From contig NZ_JARZAI010000011.1 of the NCBI RefSeq assembly GCF_029893355.1, positions 186,001-250,000 of the forward strand: 64,000 bases of DNA, in the 5' to 3' direction. Below the pieces are notes generated by a model. That model was not told the origin of the DNA and did no database searches. It saw only the letters and a list, made by a program, of their open reading frames with translations. Position 1 is the first letter of the stretch. Each line of letters starts with the position of its first letter. The DNA comes from Kitasatospora sp. MAA4. GTDB lineage: Bacteria; Actinomycetota; Actinomycetes; Streptomycetales; Streptomycetaceae. A program made the position numbers and the translations under genes. Below, piece by piece: positions 17,221 through 24,810 of the stretch.

Positions 17221-18078
17221 ATGGCTGCCAACGAGGTGCCGACGGTGCGTCATCGACGAGTCGCGCTTGAGCTTCGCCGGATGCGTGAAGAGGCAGGTCT
17301 GTCGGCGGAGGACGTGGCGAGCCGGATTCCTGCGATGAACCTGCCGAAGCTGAGCCGCTACGAGAACGCCCGCGTCGCCAACCCGAAGCCGGACGTTGTC
17401 GAGGGTCTGCTCGACCTCTACGGGTGCGAACCCGAGCTCAAGACCGTCCTGTTGGAGATCACTCGGGAGAAGAACCGCCGAGGTTGGTGGCAGGGCTACC
17501 GCGATGCGCTCAATCCGCTCTACACCGATCTGATCGGCCTGGAGGCAACTGCCCTATCCATCAAGGCGTATGAGGCCTCGTACATTCCAGGACTGTTCCA
17601 GACGCGTGCGTACGCAGAGACGATCATCGCCAAGAGCCCGACCAACAGCGCTTCGCGGGTCCCTGCCATGGTCGACGTCCGGATCGCTCGGCAGGCCGTT
17701 CTGACACGTGCCGAGGACCCGCTGAAGATGTGGGCGGTCATCCACGAGTCGGCGCTGTCGCCCAATGTCGGCGAACGCGTGATGGCCGAGCAGCTCGACA
17801 AGTTGGCCGGTCTCAGTCGCCACCCGAACATCCAGATCCAGATCATGGAGGCCTCGGCGCCGCCACATCCGGGTATGAGCGGGGCCTTCACCCTCCTGGA
17901 GTTTCCGCAGCGCAACCTCGACATCGTCCTGACCAGCGGGATGATCACCAGTGACTGGGTGGAAGAGGTTGAGCATGTGGACATCTACCGAGCGGGTTTC
18001 AACGAGATCATGGCAGCTGCGCTGAACCTCGATGACTCGCTCGGTCTCATCGTCGAGAAGAGAGACACGATCAAGTGA
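17221..18078 (+). CDS. HTH-type regulator with DUF5753 (Scr1/WhiJ-like), copy 1
   Basis: This 285-residue protein has an N-terminal XRE helix-turn-helix (about 8-65: RVALELRRMREEAGLSAEDVASRI, LSRYENARV) and a DUF5753 domain (about 95-275). The latter has the family words RRGWWQGYRD, LIGLEATALSIKAYE and IPGLFQTRAYAE, and a C-terminal HPGMSGAFTLLEFP. It pairs with the DUF397 gene downstream through a 4-base overlap. In Streptomyces such pairs (WhiJ/AbaA type) influence development and antibiotic production. The ATG follows AGGAGGG with 9-base spacing. Divergent operator-like palindromes suggest autoregulation. Confidence 0.93.
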   Translation: MAANEVPTVRHRRVALELRRMREEAGLSAEDVASRIPAMNLPKLSRYENARVANPKPDVVEGLLDLYGCEPELKTVLLEITREKNRRGWWQGYRDALNPLYTDLIGLEATALSIKAYEASYIPGLFQTRAYAETIIAKSPTNSASRVPAMVDVRIARQAVLTRAEDPLKMWAVIHESALSPNVGERVMAEQLDKLAGLSRHPNIQIQIMEASAPPHPGMSGAFTLLEFPQRNLDIVLTSGMITSDWVEEVEHVDIYRAGFNEIMAAALNLDDSLGLIVEKRDTIK

Positions 18079-18296
18079 GCCACTTCCCTGTTGCCTCCGC
18101 CCTCCCCGTCGCATGGCAGAAGTCGACCCGTAGCAATCCCAATGACAACTGCGTGGAATGCGCTGTCGTGTCCGATGAGATTGCCGTGCGTGACAGCAAG
18201 GACCCCGCCGGTCCGGCCCTCAGGTTCTCGCGGGAGGCGTGGGCTGCCTTCGCCACCGCAGCCGGCGCGGACCAGCTCGCAGGCGCCCGCGGCTGA
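18075..18296 (+). CDS. DUF397 protein, copy 1
   Basis: This 73-residue DUF397 protein has the motifs WQKSTRS, NCVECAVV, IAVRDSKDPAGPALRFS and WAAFATAA. Its GTG start overlaps the TGA of the DUF5753 gene (GTGA), so translation is coupled. DUF397 proteins are small partners of the HTH-DUF5753 proteins, proposed to behave like a toxin-antitoxin or partner-switch pair. A short hairpin follows. Confidence 0.92.
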   Translation: MSHFPVASALPVAWQKSTRSNPNDNCVECAVVSDEIAVRDSKDPAGPALRFSREAWAAFATAAGADQLAGARG

Positions 18297-18323
18297 ATCG
18301 CCGCGCTTGTTGGACGGTGGTCC

Positions 18324-18344
18324 CGGCACGTGACTGACGTGTCG
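18324..18344. terminator. Small hairpin between DUF397 and fic genes
   Basis: CGGCACGT (18324-18331) pairs with ACGTGTCG (18337-18344) over 8 base pairs with one wobble and a 5-base loop. It lies between the convergent genes and may terminate both. Confidence 0.4.
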
Positions 18345-18360
18345 AGGCCGCCGTTCTCGG

Positions 18361-19500
18361 TCACGCGGAGTACGGCTCGCGGTAGAAGTCGGCGTGGACC
18401 TCGGCCTGCACCTCGTTGCGAGCCTGGCGGAGGCTGGTGCCGCCGACGTAGCGCTGGGTGCGGGCGTGGCCCACGGGTTCGATGAGATCGAGTCGGCGCA
18501 GGGTGCGGAGGTCGGCCAGGGCCTGGTCGCGGGTGAGGGATTCCTCGGCCTGGTAGCTGGTGCGGCGCAGGTGGCCCTGGGCGGCCGCGTAGAGGGCGGA
18601 CACAGTGCGCTCGTCGAGGTGGTGTTGACGGGCGAGGACCTCCAGCCGGTACCAGAGGCGGGCGGCGGACTCGAACCGGCGCTGCACCTCCTGTGCCTGG
18701 AGGTGGTGAGCCGTCAGGCAGAAACGGATCCAGGAGTGGGCGTCCCGTCGGGGCTGCCAGCTGCCTGCCTGGACGGTGCGCAGGGCCGAGTAGTACTCAC
18801 GGGTGTTGAAGTCGTCGGCGCCGAGCCACTCCTCGATGCTGGAGAACTCCGGGGCGAGGACGCCTTCTCGGGCGAGGACCAGGGTGTGCACGGCGCGCGA
18901 CATCCGGCCGTTGCCGTCGCGCCAGGGGTGGATCGAGACCAGGTTGAGATGAGCCATCGAGGCGCGGACCAGGGCCGGCGCGTCCGGTTCGTCCTGCGAG
19001 AGCCAGTGGACGAGTTCGTCCATCAGGGCGGGGACCTCGTCGGGGTCCGGGGCGGTGTAGACGGGCGGACGGCCTGGGCCGCCCGAGACCCAGACGCCGT
19101 TGGTGCGGTACTCGCCGGGGCGGACCTCGTCGTCCGCCCTGGTCATCATGAAGTGCAGGGCGGAGAGCAGGGTGTGATCCCACGTGAAGATCCGAAAGCC
19201 CGAAGCGCGCTGGATGTAGGTCAGGGCGTCCCGGTATCCGACGACGGCGTTCCTGGTCGCGTCGTCCGTGTCGGCGGAGATCTCGCCGCCCGAGACGAGG
19301 GTCTCGGCGTCCTCGGCGGTGATCGTGTAACCCTCGATGTGGGTCGACCCGCGAACGGCAGCCGCAGTGAGCGCACGACGCAGCTGGCCCTCCCATCGCC
19401 GAGGCTCGGCGAGGCGGTGCTTGAACTCCGAGCGGAGCGTGTTGATCTCATCGATCACGCGGTGGTCGTCCGGAGTGAGAAGCGGTGTCGCGAAGAGCAT
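18361..19500 (-). CDS. Fic family protein (predicted AMP-transferase) with N-terminal inhibitory motif
   Basis: This 379-residue Fic protein has the active-site motif HPWRDGNGRMSR at 191-202, with catalytic His191 and the complete nucleotide-binding loop. An inhibitory-helix motif of the (S/T)xxxE(G/N) type, STHIEG, sits at 52-57 before the Fic core, so this is a class II, self-inhibited Fic. The C-terminal region (about 285-370) looks like a winged-helix domain (SLTRDQALADLRTLRRLDLIEPVG). Class II Fic proteins AMPylate target proteins, often themselves. No separate antitoxin gene is next to it. A TAGGAT box 6 bases before the ATG suggests a leaderless mRNA. Confidence 0.93.
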   Translation of the reverse strand: MLFATPLLTPDDHRVIDEINTLRSEFKHRLAEPRRWEGQLRRALTAAAVRGSTHIEGYTITAEDAETLVSGGEISADTDDATRNAVVGYRDALTYIQRASGFRIFTWDHTLLSALHFMMTRADDEVRPGEYRTNGVWVSGGPGRPPVYTAPDPDEVPALMDELVHWLSQDEPDAPALVRASMAHLNLVSIHPWRDGNGRMSRAVHTLVLAREGVLAPEFSSIEEWLGADDFNTREYYSALRTVQAGSWQPRRDAHSWIRFCLTAHHLQAQEVQRRFESAARLWYRLEVLARQHHLDERTVSALYAAAQGHLRRTSYQAEESLTRDQALADLRTLRRLDLIEPVGHARTQRYVGGTSLRQARNEVQAEVHADFYREPYSA

Positions 19501-19501
19501 T

Positions 19502-19532
19502 CTTCGATCCTACGACACACGTAGGGTCGAAG
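19502..19532. promoter_or_regulatory. 12-base-arm dyad at the fic promoter
   Basis: CTTCGATCCTAC (19502-19513) and GTAGGGTCGAAG (19521-19532) are complementary with one mismatch, around GACACAC. On the minus strand the proximal arm contains TAGGAT six bases before the fic ATG, so the dyad overlaps the likely -10 box of a leaderless promoter. A repressor bound here would block fic. Confidence 0.5.
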
Positions 19533-19612
19533 GGCTATCGACGGTTGGGCTGGCGTTGACGTCGGGGGGAAGGTCTACCGTCGGGGGAGAGCGACGGGTA
19601 GGAGGCGGGAGC

Positions 19613-20008
19613 ATGCGGATCGGGGAGCTGGCCGAGCGGGCCGGGACGACCACGCGGACGTTGCGGTACTACGAGGCGCGGGGGCTGTTGACCGCGCGGC
19701 GGGCCGGGAACGGGTACCGGGCGTACGGGGAGGCGGACCTCCATCTGGTGCGGCAGATCCGGCTGTTGCAGGACTTCGGGTTCGAGCTGGAGGACACCCG
19801 CCCGTTCGTGGAGTGCCTGCAGGCGGGGCATCCGGCCGGGGACTCCTGTGCGGCCTCGCTGGACGTCTACCGTCGCAAGCTGGCCGAGCTGGACGACTGC
19901 CTGGCCCGCCTGGGCGCCGTGCGCGAGCAGGTCGCGGCCCAGTTGGCGCGCGCCGAGCAGGCCAATCCGCGGTGCGAACTGACACTTACCGAGGGGACAG
20001 TCTCATGA
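19613..20008 (+). CDS. MerR-family regulator paired with thioredoxin
   Basis: This 131-residue protein has the MerR HTH at the N-terminus (MRIGELAERAGTTTRTLRYYEARGLL) and a coiled-coil dimer helix at about 80-115. Cys68, His73, Cys79 and Cys96 in the effector region and Cys121 near the end could bind metal or respond to oxidation. AGGAGG lies 7 bases before the ATG. The stop overlaps the thioredoxin start (ATGA), so the thioredoxin is probably its regulated partner. The upstream TTGACG (19556-19561) could be a -35 box. It is divergent from fic. Confidence 0.9.
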   Translation: MRIGELAERAGTTTRTLRYYEARGLLTARRAGNGYRAYGEADLHLVRQIRLLQDFGFELEDTRPFVECLQAGHPAGDSCAASLDVYRRKLAELDDCLARLGAVREQVAAQLARAEQANPRCELTLTEGTVS

Positions 20009-20322
20009 TCACTGCTGTGACCGACGCCAGCTTCGCCGCGGAGGTGCTGGACAGCGACCTCCCCGTGCTGGTGGACTTCACCGCCTCCTGGTGCCCGCCG
20101 TGCCGGATGATCGAACCCGTGCTGGCGGCGGTGGCGGTGGAGGAGGCGCACCGGATCAAGGTGGTGAGCCTGGACGTCGACAGCAACCCGGAGACGCAGG
20201 CCGCGTATGCCGTCCTGTCGATGCCCACCCTGATCGTCTTCCGCGGCGGCGAGCCCGTGAAGTCCATGGTCGGCGCCCGCGCGAAGGCCAAGCTGCTGCG
20301 CGAACTGGCCGAGGTGCTCTGA
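20005..20322 (+). CDS. Thioredoxin
   Basis: This 105-residue thioredoxin fold has the redox motif WCPPC at 29-33 (instead of the commoner WCGPC) and the cis-proline at MPT near 75. It reduces protein disulfides in the cytoplasm. The gene overlaps the MerR gene by 4 bases and ends 10 bases before the convergent DUF1707 gene. No thioredoxin reductase is adjacent, so it must rely on the cell's general one. Confidence 0.93.
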   Translation: MITAVTDASFAAEVLDSDLPVLVDFTASWCPPCRMIEPVLAAVAVEEAHRIKVVSLDVDSNPETQAAYAVLSMPTLIVFRGGEPVKSMVGARAKAKLLRELAEVL

Positions 20323-20332
20323 GGCCGGGGCC

Positions 20333-20923
20333 TCAGGCGCGCCGCTGCCGCCGCTTCCACCAGCGGGGGTAGCGGATCTGCACGCTGCCCTTGGTCACCT
20401 CGCCCGTCACCTGGAGGACCGGGCTGCCGGGGGCGGGCTGGGTGGTGGCCTTGTTCTCCACTGCGCCCATGTCGACCTTGACGCCGTGGGTGGTGACCGA
20501 CCAGCCGAGCGGGACGATGACCTCGATGCTTCCCTTGCGCACGTCGAGTTCCAGCGCGACCTCGCGGTGCCGGCAGGTGGCGCCCGTGAAGTCGATGGCG
20601 ATGCTGCCCTTGTCGGTCGTCGCGCTGATCAGCCGCGGTACGTCCCAGTAGCCGGTCTGCTTGATGGCGCCCGCGCGGGTCTCCAGGACCAGCGGCTCAT
20701 CGAGCCGTAGGTCGACGGCCCCACTCAGGTCTGCGGTCAGCGGCACCAACTCCGCGTACGTCTTGGCGGCGAAGGCGCTCTCCAGCCGCTCCTCCAGCTC
20801 GGCGAGGTCGAGCTGCCCGTCCCCCGCGGCCTCCCGCAGGCGCTCGGCGACCTGCTCGCGGTCGTCGTGCGAGGCCCGCCGGGCGGGGGTCTGGCGGTGT
20901 GCTGGCAGCTGCTCCTCGGTCAT
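20333..20923 (-). CDS. DUF1707 domain protein with C-terminal beta (LiaF/DUF2154-like) domain
   Basis: This 196-residue protein has an N-terminal DUF1707 (about 15-70: SHDDREQVAERLREAAGDGQLDLAELEERL, AAKTYAELVPLTADL). A predicted beta-helical domain follows (GSIAIDFTGATCRHREVALELDVRKGSIEVIVP) that resembles LiaF-type wall-stress sensors. The C-terminus is basic (WWKRRQRR). No membrane helix is evident. The ATG has no clear ribosome site, but TACACT lies 6 bases upstream, suggesting leaderless translation. Confidence 0.8.
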   Translation of the reverse strand: MTEEQLPAHRQTPARRASHDDREQVAERLREAAGDGQLDLAELEERLESAFAAKTYAELVPLTADLSGAVDLRLDEPLVLETRAGAIKQTGYWDVPRLISATTDKGSIAIDFTGATCRHREVALELDVRKGSIEVIVPLGWSVTTHGVKVDMGAVENKATTQPAPGSPVLQVTGEVTKGSVQIRYPRWWKRRQRRA

Positions 20924-21109
20924 TCGGCAAGTGTACGAGCCGCATTGCCGCCAGCCCATGTCGGATAGCGCCCATCTCGCCGCAGGCGCAGCGGCATTGG
21001 CGGTCCCCCCATCGGGTGAACGGAGGGTGTGGTGCGAGCGCCGATGCACACGGGACTGCCACGATCGGGGTGTTGATCTTGTTGTCTTTCTCGGAGGAGA
21101 CAGCAGATC

Positions 21110-21352
21110 ATGGTGCTGAGCTTCACCATGGTGATCGAGCAGCCTCAGGGGCTGGGCCAGGACCGCTCCAAGCGCGAGCCGCTGATCCTGACCACCAAGG
21201 ACCCGGCGATGCTCATCGGCCAGCTCACCCAGTTCCCGCCGAAGGGCGACCTCTACCAGCTCCAGAACCCGGTCGACCTCGTCGACCTGGAGAACCCGGA
21301 CACCGTCGTCGCGACGATCACGAAGTTCCCGGTCAAGGTCGGCGGCCTCTGA
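21110..21352 (+). CDS. Conserved-looking 80-residue protein of unknown function
   Basis: I do not recognise this protein. It is 80 residues, with no signal peptide or membrane helix, and it alternates short hydrophobic strands with Gln/Asp/Lys (LILTTKDPAMLIGQLTQFP, ATITKFPVKVGGL). That suggests a small beta-rich fold. GGAGGAG lies about 11 bases before the ATG and codon use is typical of the genome, supporting real translation. A perfect 15-base-arm terminator follows, so it is probably its own transcript. Confidence 0.65.
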   Translation: MVLSFTMVIEQPQGLGQDRSKREPLILTTKDPAMLIGQLTQFPPKGDLYQLQNPVDLVDLENPDTVVATITKFPVKVGGL

Positions 21353-21368
21353 CCGAACCCCAGGAAGG

Positions 21369-21403
21369 CTGTCGCCCGGCACCACCACGGTGCCGGGCGA
21401 CAG
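21369..21403. terminator. Perfect bidirectional hairpin terminator
   Basis: CTGTCGCCCGGCACC (21369-21383) and its exact complement (21389-21403) enclose a 5-base loop. It separates the convergent 80-residue gene and the lipoprotein gene. Confidence 0.85.
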
Positions 21404-21415
21404 TCGTGTCCGGGA

Positions 21416-22003
21416 TCAGGAGCCGGACAGCTCCGTCATCGCGGTGATGGTGTTGTGCGAGTCGATCACCACGTCGAAGAAGTTCTGCCCGGCGCAGAAG
21501 TACCCGGCCGGCAGCTTCGCGCCGTCGAGCTGGGTGCCCTTCGGGTCGGCGCAGGCCTTGACGTGGGCGATGCCGGTGTTGATGTCGCCGGCCTTGGCGA
21601 CGACGGTCTTCGGGCCGTCCTTGGCGATGACGGTGATCTTCGCGTCCAGGGAGAGGCCGTAGGTCTTCAGGGTGGCGGTGTGCGAGTAGGCGGCACCCTC
21701 GTTCATCGACGGGTCGCAGTGCGCCTGGGCCTGCGCGGCGACCACGTTGTTCATGGCCCCTTCGAGGTGGTCGACCCAGATGTACTGGTGTCCCGGGGCG
21801 AGCGTCGGGCAGTCGCTCTTGCCGCCGCCCTTGCTGCTGCTCGGGGCGGCAGCGGGCTTGCTCGGCGTGACCGGGGTGGCCACCGCGGCCGAGCTCGGGG
21901 CGGCGGAGGCCGCGCTCGTGCCCGCGTTCGGGTCGTCCGGGCCGCAGGCGGTCAGCGCGAACGCGGCGGAGACGAGCAGGGCAGTGCTGAGTGCATGGCG
22001 CAT
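21416..22003 (-). CDS. Secreted lipoprotein of unknown function
   Basis: This 195-residue protein has a lipoprotein signal peptide ending in the lipobox LTAC (MRHALSTALLVSAAFALTAC), then a Ser/Ala/Pro/Thr linker to about residue 58. A folded domain with four cysteines follows (DCPTL, HCDPS, ACADP, FCAGQ), which could form two disulfides outside the cell. ATG 22003 gives a standard signal peptide; ATG 22030 is possible. A TATACA box at 22112-22117 (minus strand) may be the promoter. The ligand is unknown. Confidence 0.8.
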   Translation of the reverse strand: MRHALSTALLVSAAFALTACGPDDPNAGTSAASAAPSSAAVATPVTPSKPAAAPSSSKGGGKSDCPTLAPGHQYIWVDHLEGAMNNVVAAQAQAHCDPSMNEGAAYSHTATLKTYGLSLDAKITVIAKDGPKTVVAKAGDINTGIAHVKACADPKGTQLDGAKLPAGYFCAGQNFFDVVIDSHNTITAMTELSGS

Positions 22004-22280
22004 GGAAATGATGACGAAACCCCCGTACATGGGCCGGCGCCGCCGGCCGACTGAACCGAAAACGGAACGGACCGCGGCCATCAGTCGTCACGCGGTCGTC
22101 CGGCCGGAAAGTGTATAGCCAGCTGGGGACACGAGTTGACGGGCGCTCACCTGGCGGTCATCCGCAGGTTGCGGGGGACCTGTCACCCGGTAACGGCATT
22201 CGAATACAGTGCGGAGGCGCTCGAACAGCCCCAGTGACGACGCAGCTCCCAGTGACGCTCGGCGAAAGGCTCCACCCGTG

Positions 22281-23384
22281 ATGGCCCTGTGGTCACGTGC
22301 CCAGCAGCAGGACTACCGCAGCCGGGTGCGCGGCGCGCTGCTCGGTGGAGCGATCGGCGACGCGCTGGGCGCGGGCATCGAGTTCGACTCGATCGAGAAG
22401 ATCCGCACCGCACACGGCCCGCAGGGCGTCACCGGCTACGTCCCGGCGTACGGGCTGCGCGGCGCGGTCACCGACGACACCCAGATGGTGCTGTTCACCG
22501 TGGACGGGCTGATCCGCGCCCACATCCGGCGGGACGCCGGCGGCTGGCACCCGCCCACCGACGTGCACCGCGCCTACCTGCGCTGGGCCGCCACCCAGCG
22601 CGACTGGGGGCCGGACGAGCGCCGCCCCGACCTCGGCTGGCTGGGCCGCGAGGAGTGGCTCTACGCCCAGCGTGCGCCCGGTTCGGCCTGCCTCTCAGGG
22701 CTCTCCGGCCCGGACGCCGAGCGGCTCGGCACCCTGGACGCCCCGAAGAACCCGCACTCCAAGGGCTGCGGCACGGTCATGCGCGCCGCGCCGTTCGGCC
22801 TGCTGCTCGGCTGGGAGCCCGGCCTGGTCTTCCAGCTCGCGGTGGAGTGCTCGGTGCTGACCCACGGCCACCCCACCGGCTATCTCTCCGCGGGCGCGCT
22901 GGCGGTGATCGTGCACACCGTGCTGCGCGGCGGCACGTTGGAGGAGGGCGTCCAACTGGCGCTGGCGCAGCTCGCGGAGCGACCCGGGCACGAGGAGACC
23001 ACGGCGGCGCTGCGCGGGGCGCTGGAGGCCGTCCGGTCCGGTGCGCCGTCCGCCGAGCGGGTGGCCGCGCTGGGGGAGGGCTGGGTGGCCGAGGAGGCGC
23101 TGGCGATCGGGGTGTACTGCGCGCTGGTGGCCGAGGACGTCCGGTCCGGGCTGCTGCTGGCGGTCAACCACTCGGGGGACAGCGACTCCACCGGGACGGT
23201 CTGCGGGAGCCTGCTGGGCGCGCTGCACGGCGAGACCGCGCTGCCGGCCGAGTGGGTGGCCGAACTGGAGGGCCGCGGGACGGTGTTGCAGCTGGCCGAC
23301 GACCTGGTGCTGGAGCTCGTCCACGGGCCGGAACTGCACGGCCCGGACGCAGGGGACGCCTGGCGCGAGCGCTACCCGGTCTGA
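22281..23384 (+). CDS. ADP-ribosylglycohydrolase family protein
   Basis: This 367-residue DraG/ARH-type hydrolase removes ADP-ribose from proteins or other acceptors. The magnesium-binding signatures are visible: GAIGDALGAG near the N-terminus, TDDTQM (about 56-61) and NHSGDSDSTG near the C-terminus. ATG 22281 is preceded by GAAAGG. The last codons and stop lie inside a 16-base tandem repeat present three times. No ADP-ribosyltransferase gene is adjacent, so the substrate is unknown. A Fic enzyme lies 2.8 kb away. Confidence 0.92.
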   Translation: MALWSRAQQQDYRSRVRGALLGGAIGDALGAGIEFDSIEKIRTAHGPQGVTGYVPAYGLRGAVTDDTQMVLFTVDGLIRAHIRRDAGGWHPPTDVHRAYLRWAATQRDWGPDERRPDLGWLGREEWLYAQRAPGSACLSGLSGPDAERLGTLDAPKNPHSKGCGTVMRAAPFGLLLGWEPGLVFQLAVECSVLTHGHPTGYLSAGALAVIVHTVLRGGTLEEGVQLALAQLAERPGHEETTAALRGALEAVRSGAPSAERVAALGEGWVAEEALAIGVYCALVAEDVRSGLLLAVNHSGDSDSTGTVCGSLLGALHGETALPAEWVAELEGRGTVLQLADDLVLELVHGPELHGPDAGDAWRERYPV

Positions 23385-23414
23385 GCGCTACCCGGTCTGA
23401 GTGCTACCTGGTCC
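23367..23414 (+). repeat. Three tandem 16-base repeats spanning a stop codon
   Basis: GAGCGCTACCCGGTCT occurs at 23367-23382 and 23383-23398, then a diverged copy GAGTGCTACCTGGTCC at 23399-23414. The TGA of the ADP-ribosylglycohydrolase gene lies at the first junction (23382-23384). It is probably a slippage duplication. Confidence 0.9.
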
Positions 23415-23420
23415 GGCGCT

Positions 23421-23461
23421 CGTGGTGGGCCCGGGACCGGACAAGGCAAGGGCCCACCACG
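23421..23461. terminator. Bidirectional hairpin terminator
   Basis: CGTGGTGGGCCC (23421-23432) and GGGCCCACCACG (23450-23461) are perfect 12-base arms around 17 bases. It lies between the convergent ADP-ribosylglycohydrolase and DUF397 genes. Confidence 0.8.
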
Positions 23462-23470
23462 CCGGCGTGA

Positions 23471-23683
23471 TCAGACGGTGCCGAACGCCCCGCTGCCGGC
23501 GGCGATCGCGAACGCCAACCAGGCGTCGGGTGAGAAGTGCAGCTGCGGACCCTCGGGGTCCTTGGAGTCGCGTACGGCCACCGTCGCCGACTCCGGGACC
23601 GCGACCTCCACGCAGGCGCCGTTGCCGCCGCTGTGGCTGCTCTTGCGCCAGGCCGGGTTGACGGTCAGGGTCTTGATGCTCAT
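23471..23683 (-). CDS. DUF397 protein, copy 2
   Basis: This 70-residue DUF397 protein has WRKSSHSGGNGACVEVAV, VAVRDSKDPEGPQLHFS and WLAFAIAA. Its ATG overlaps the stop of the upstream DUF5753 gene by 4 bases. It differs from copy 1 in most positions outside the motifs, so this is not a recent duplication. It is the presumed partner of the upstream regulator. Confidence 0.93.
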   Translation of the reverse strand: MSIKTLTVNPAWRKSSHSGGNGACVEVAVPESATVAVRDSKDPEGPQLHFSPDAWLAFAIAAGSGAFGTV

Positions 23684-24537
23684 TTCTGGTACGCCTCCGC
23701 ATAGTCGGTGATCAGTGACCGGGTCTCCGCGACGCTGAGGGCCGCGGCCCTCAAGTGGTCATACAGTCCGGTATAGCGGCGGACGTCCACGTCCTTCTCC
23801 AAGTAGAGGTCGCTCGTCACCCCTTCGAAGTAGACGACCGTGGAATCGGCTGACTCCGGGAACTCCATCAGGGAGAATGTCCCGGTCATTCCCGGGTGCG
23901 CCCCTCGGACGAACGGGATCACCTGGATCGTGATGTTCGGCTGCTCGCCCAACTCCAGCAACTGGCGCATCTGGTCGGCCATCACCGCACCGCCACCGAC
24001 CTCCCGGGCGAGCGCGGCCTCGTCTATGACGGCCCAGAAGTTCTCGATCCGGTCGTCGCCGGTGATCCGGTCCTGGCGCTTGAGCCGCACCTCCACCCGG
24101 CGGCGGATCGAGCTCGCGTCGGTGTCCGGCTGGGTGCCCATGACGACCGCCTCGGCGTACTCCCTGGTCTGCAGCAGACCCGGGATGAACGAGGACTCGT
24201 AGGAGCGGATCGACGAGGCCTCGGCCTCCAGGCCGATGTACACGCTGTACGGGATGTCCCCGAACTCGTGCCACCAGCCGCGCTGCCGCGACTCCTTGGC
24301 CATCTCCATCAGGCTGTTGCGCATGCGCGGATCGTCGACGTTGTAGACGTCGCACAGATCGCGGACGTCCCGCGGGCTGATGCTGCGGCGGCCGTTCTCC
24401 AGTCGGCTGATCTTCGACTGGGAGACCATCAACCGGGCCGCCACCTCCTCGGCCGTCATCCCCTTGGTCTCGCGCAGACGGCGCAACTCGGCGCCCAGCC
24501 TTCTGCGTCGGACGGTGGGATTGATGCTGGCGGACAC
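23680..24537 (-). CDS. HTH-type regulator with DUF5753 (Scr1/WhiJ-like), copy 2
   Basis: This 285-residue protein is equal in length to copy 1. The XRE helix-turn-helix is at about 8-65 (LGAELRRLRETKGMTAEEVAARL, SQSKISRLENGRRSIS). The DUF5753 domain follows, with RQRGWWHEFGDIPYSVYIGLEAEASSI-type motifs, IPGLLQTREYAEAV and HPGMTGTFSLMEFP. GGAGG lies 3 bases before the ATG. Unlike copy 1, no anti-sigma-type ATPase gene is beside it; the divergent neighbour region instead leads to a GPP34 gene. It is likely to act with the overlapping DUF397 protein. Confidence 0.93.
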   Translation of the reverse strand: MSASINPTVRRRRLGAELRRLRETKGMTAEEVAARLMVSQSKISRLENGRRSISPRDVRDLCDVYNVDDPRMRNSLMEMAKESRQRGWWHEFGDIPYSVYIGLEAEASSIRSYESSFIPGLLQTREYAEAVVMGTQPDTDASSIRRRVEVRLKRQDRITGDDRIENFWAVIDEAALAREVGGGAVMADQMRQLLELGEQPNITIQVIPFVRGAHPGMTGTFSLMEFPESADSTVVYFEGVTSDLYLEKDVDVRRYTGLYDHLRAAALSVAETRSLITDYAEAYQK

Positions 24538-24724
24538 ATCGACCTCCGGCGGAACCTGTGTGCTGCTTCGGACTTCTTCGGTGTTCGTACCAACCCCCTG
24601 GCTCTGAGCAGCATGCCACCCTGGATCAGTTCACCGCCGGGGAATTGCGTCACCGCTGCGCGAACACCCTCCGGCGTGCTATGGCTCCTTCAGCCTCGCA
24701 CCGCCCGGCTCCGGGGACGACGGC

Positions 24725-24802
24725 GGGGCGGCCGCTCCCGGCAGATGCCGGGAGCGACCGCCCCGAGAGTCCGGTGGCCCGCCGTTTCCGACGGGCCACC
24801 GG
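24725..24802. terminator. Tandem hairpin terminators after GPP34 gene
   Basis: The first hairpin has 18-base arms at 24725-24742 and 24747-24764 (one wobble, 4-base loop). The second has CCGGTGGCCCG (24771-24781) and CGGGCCACCGG (24792-24802), perfect with a 10-base loop. Both lie just downstream of the GPP34 stop on the minus strand. Confidence 0.8.
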
Positions 24803-24810
24803 GTCGGACG

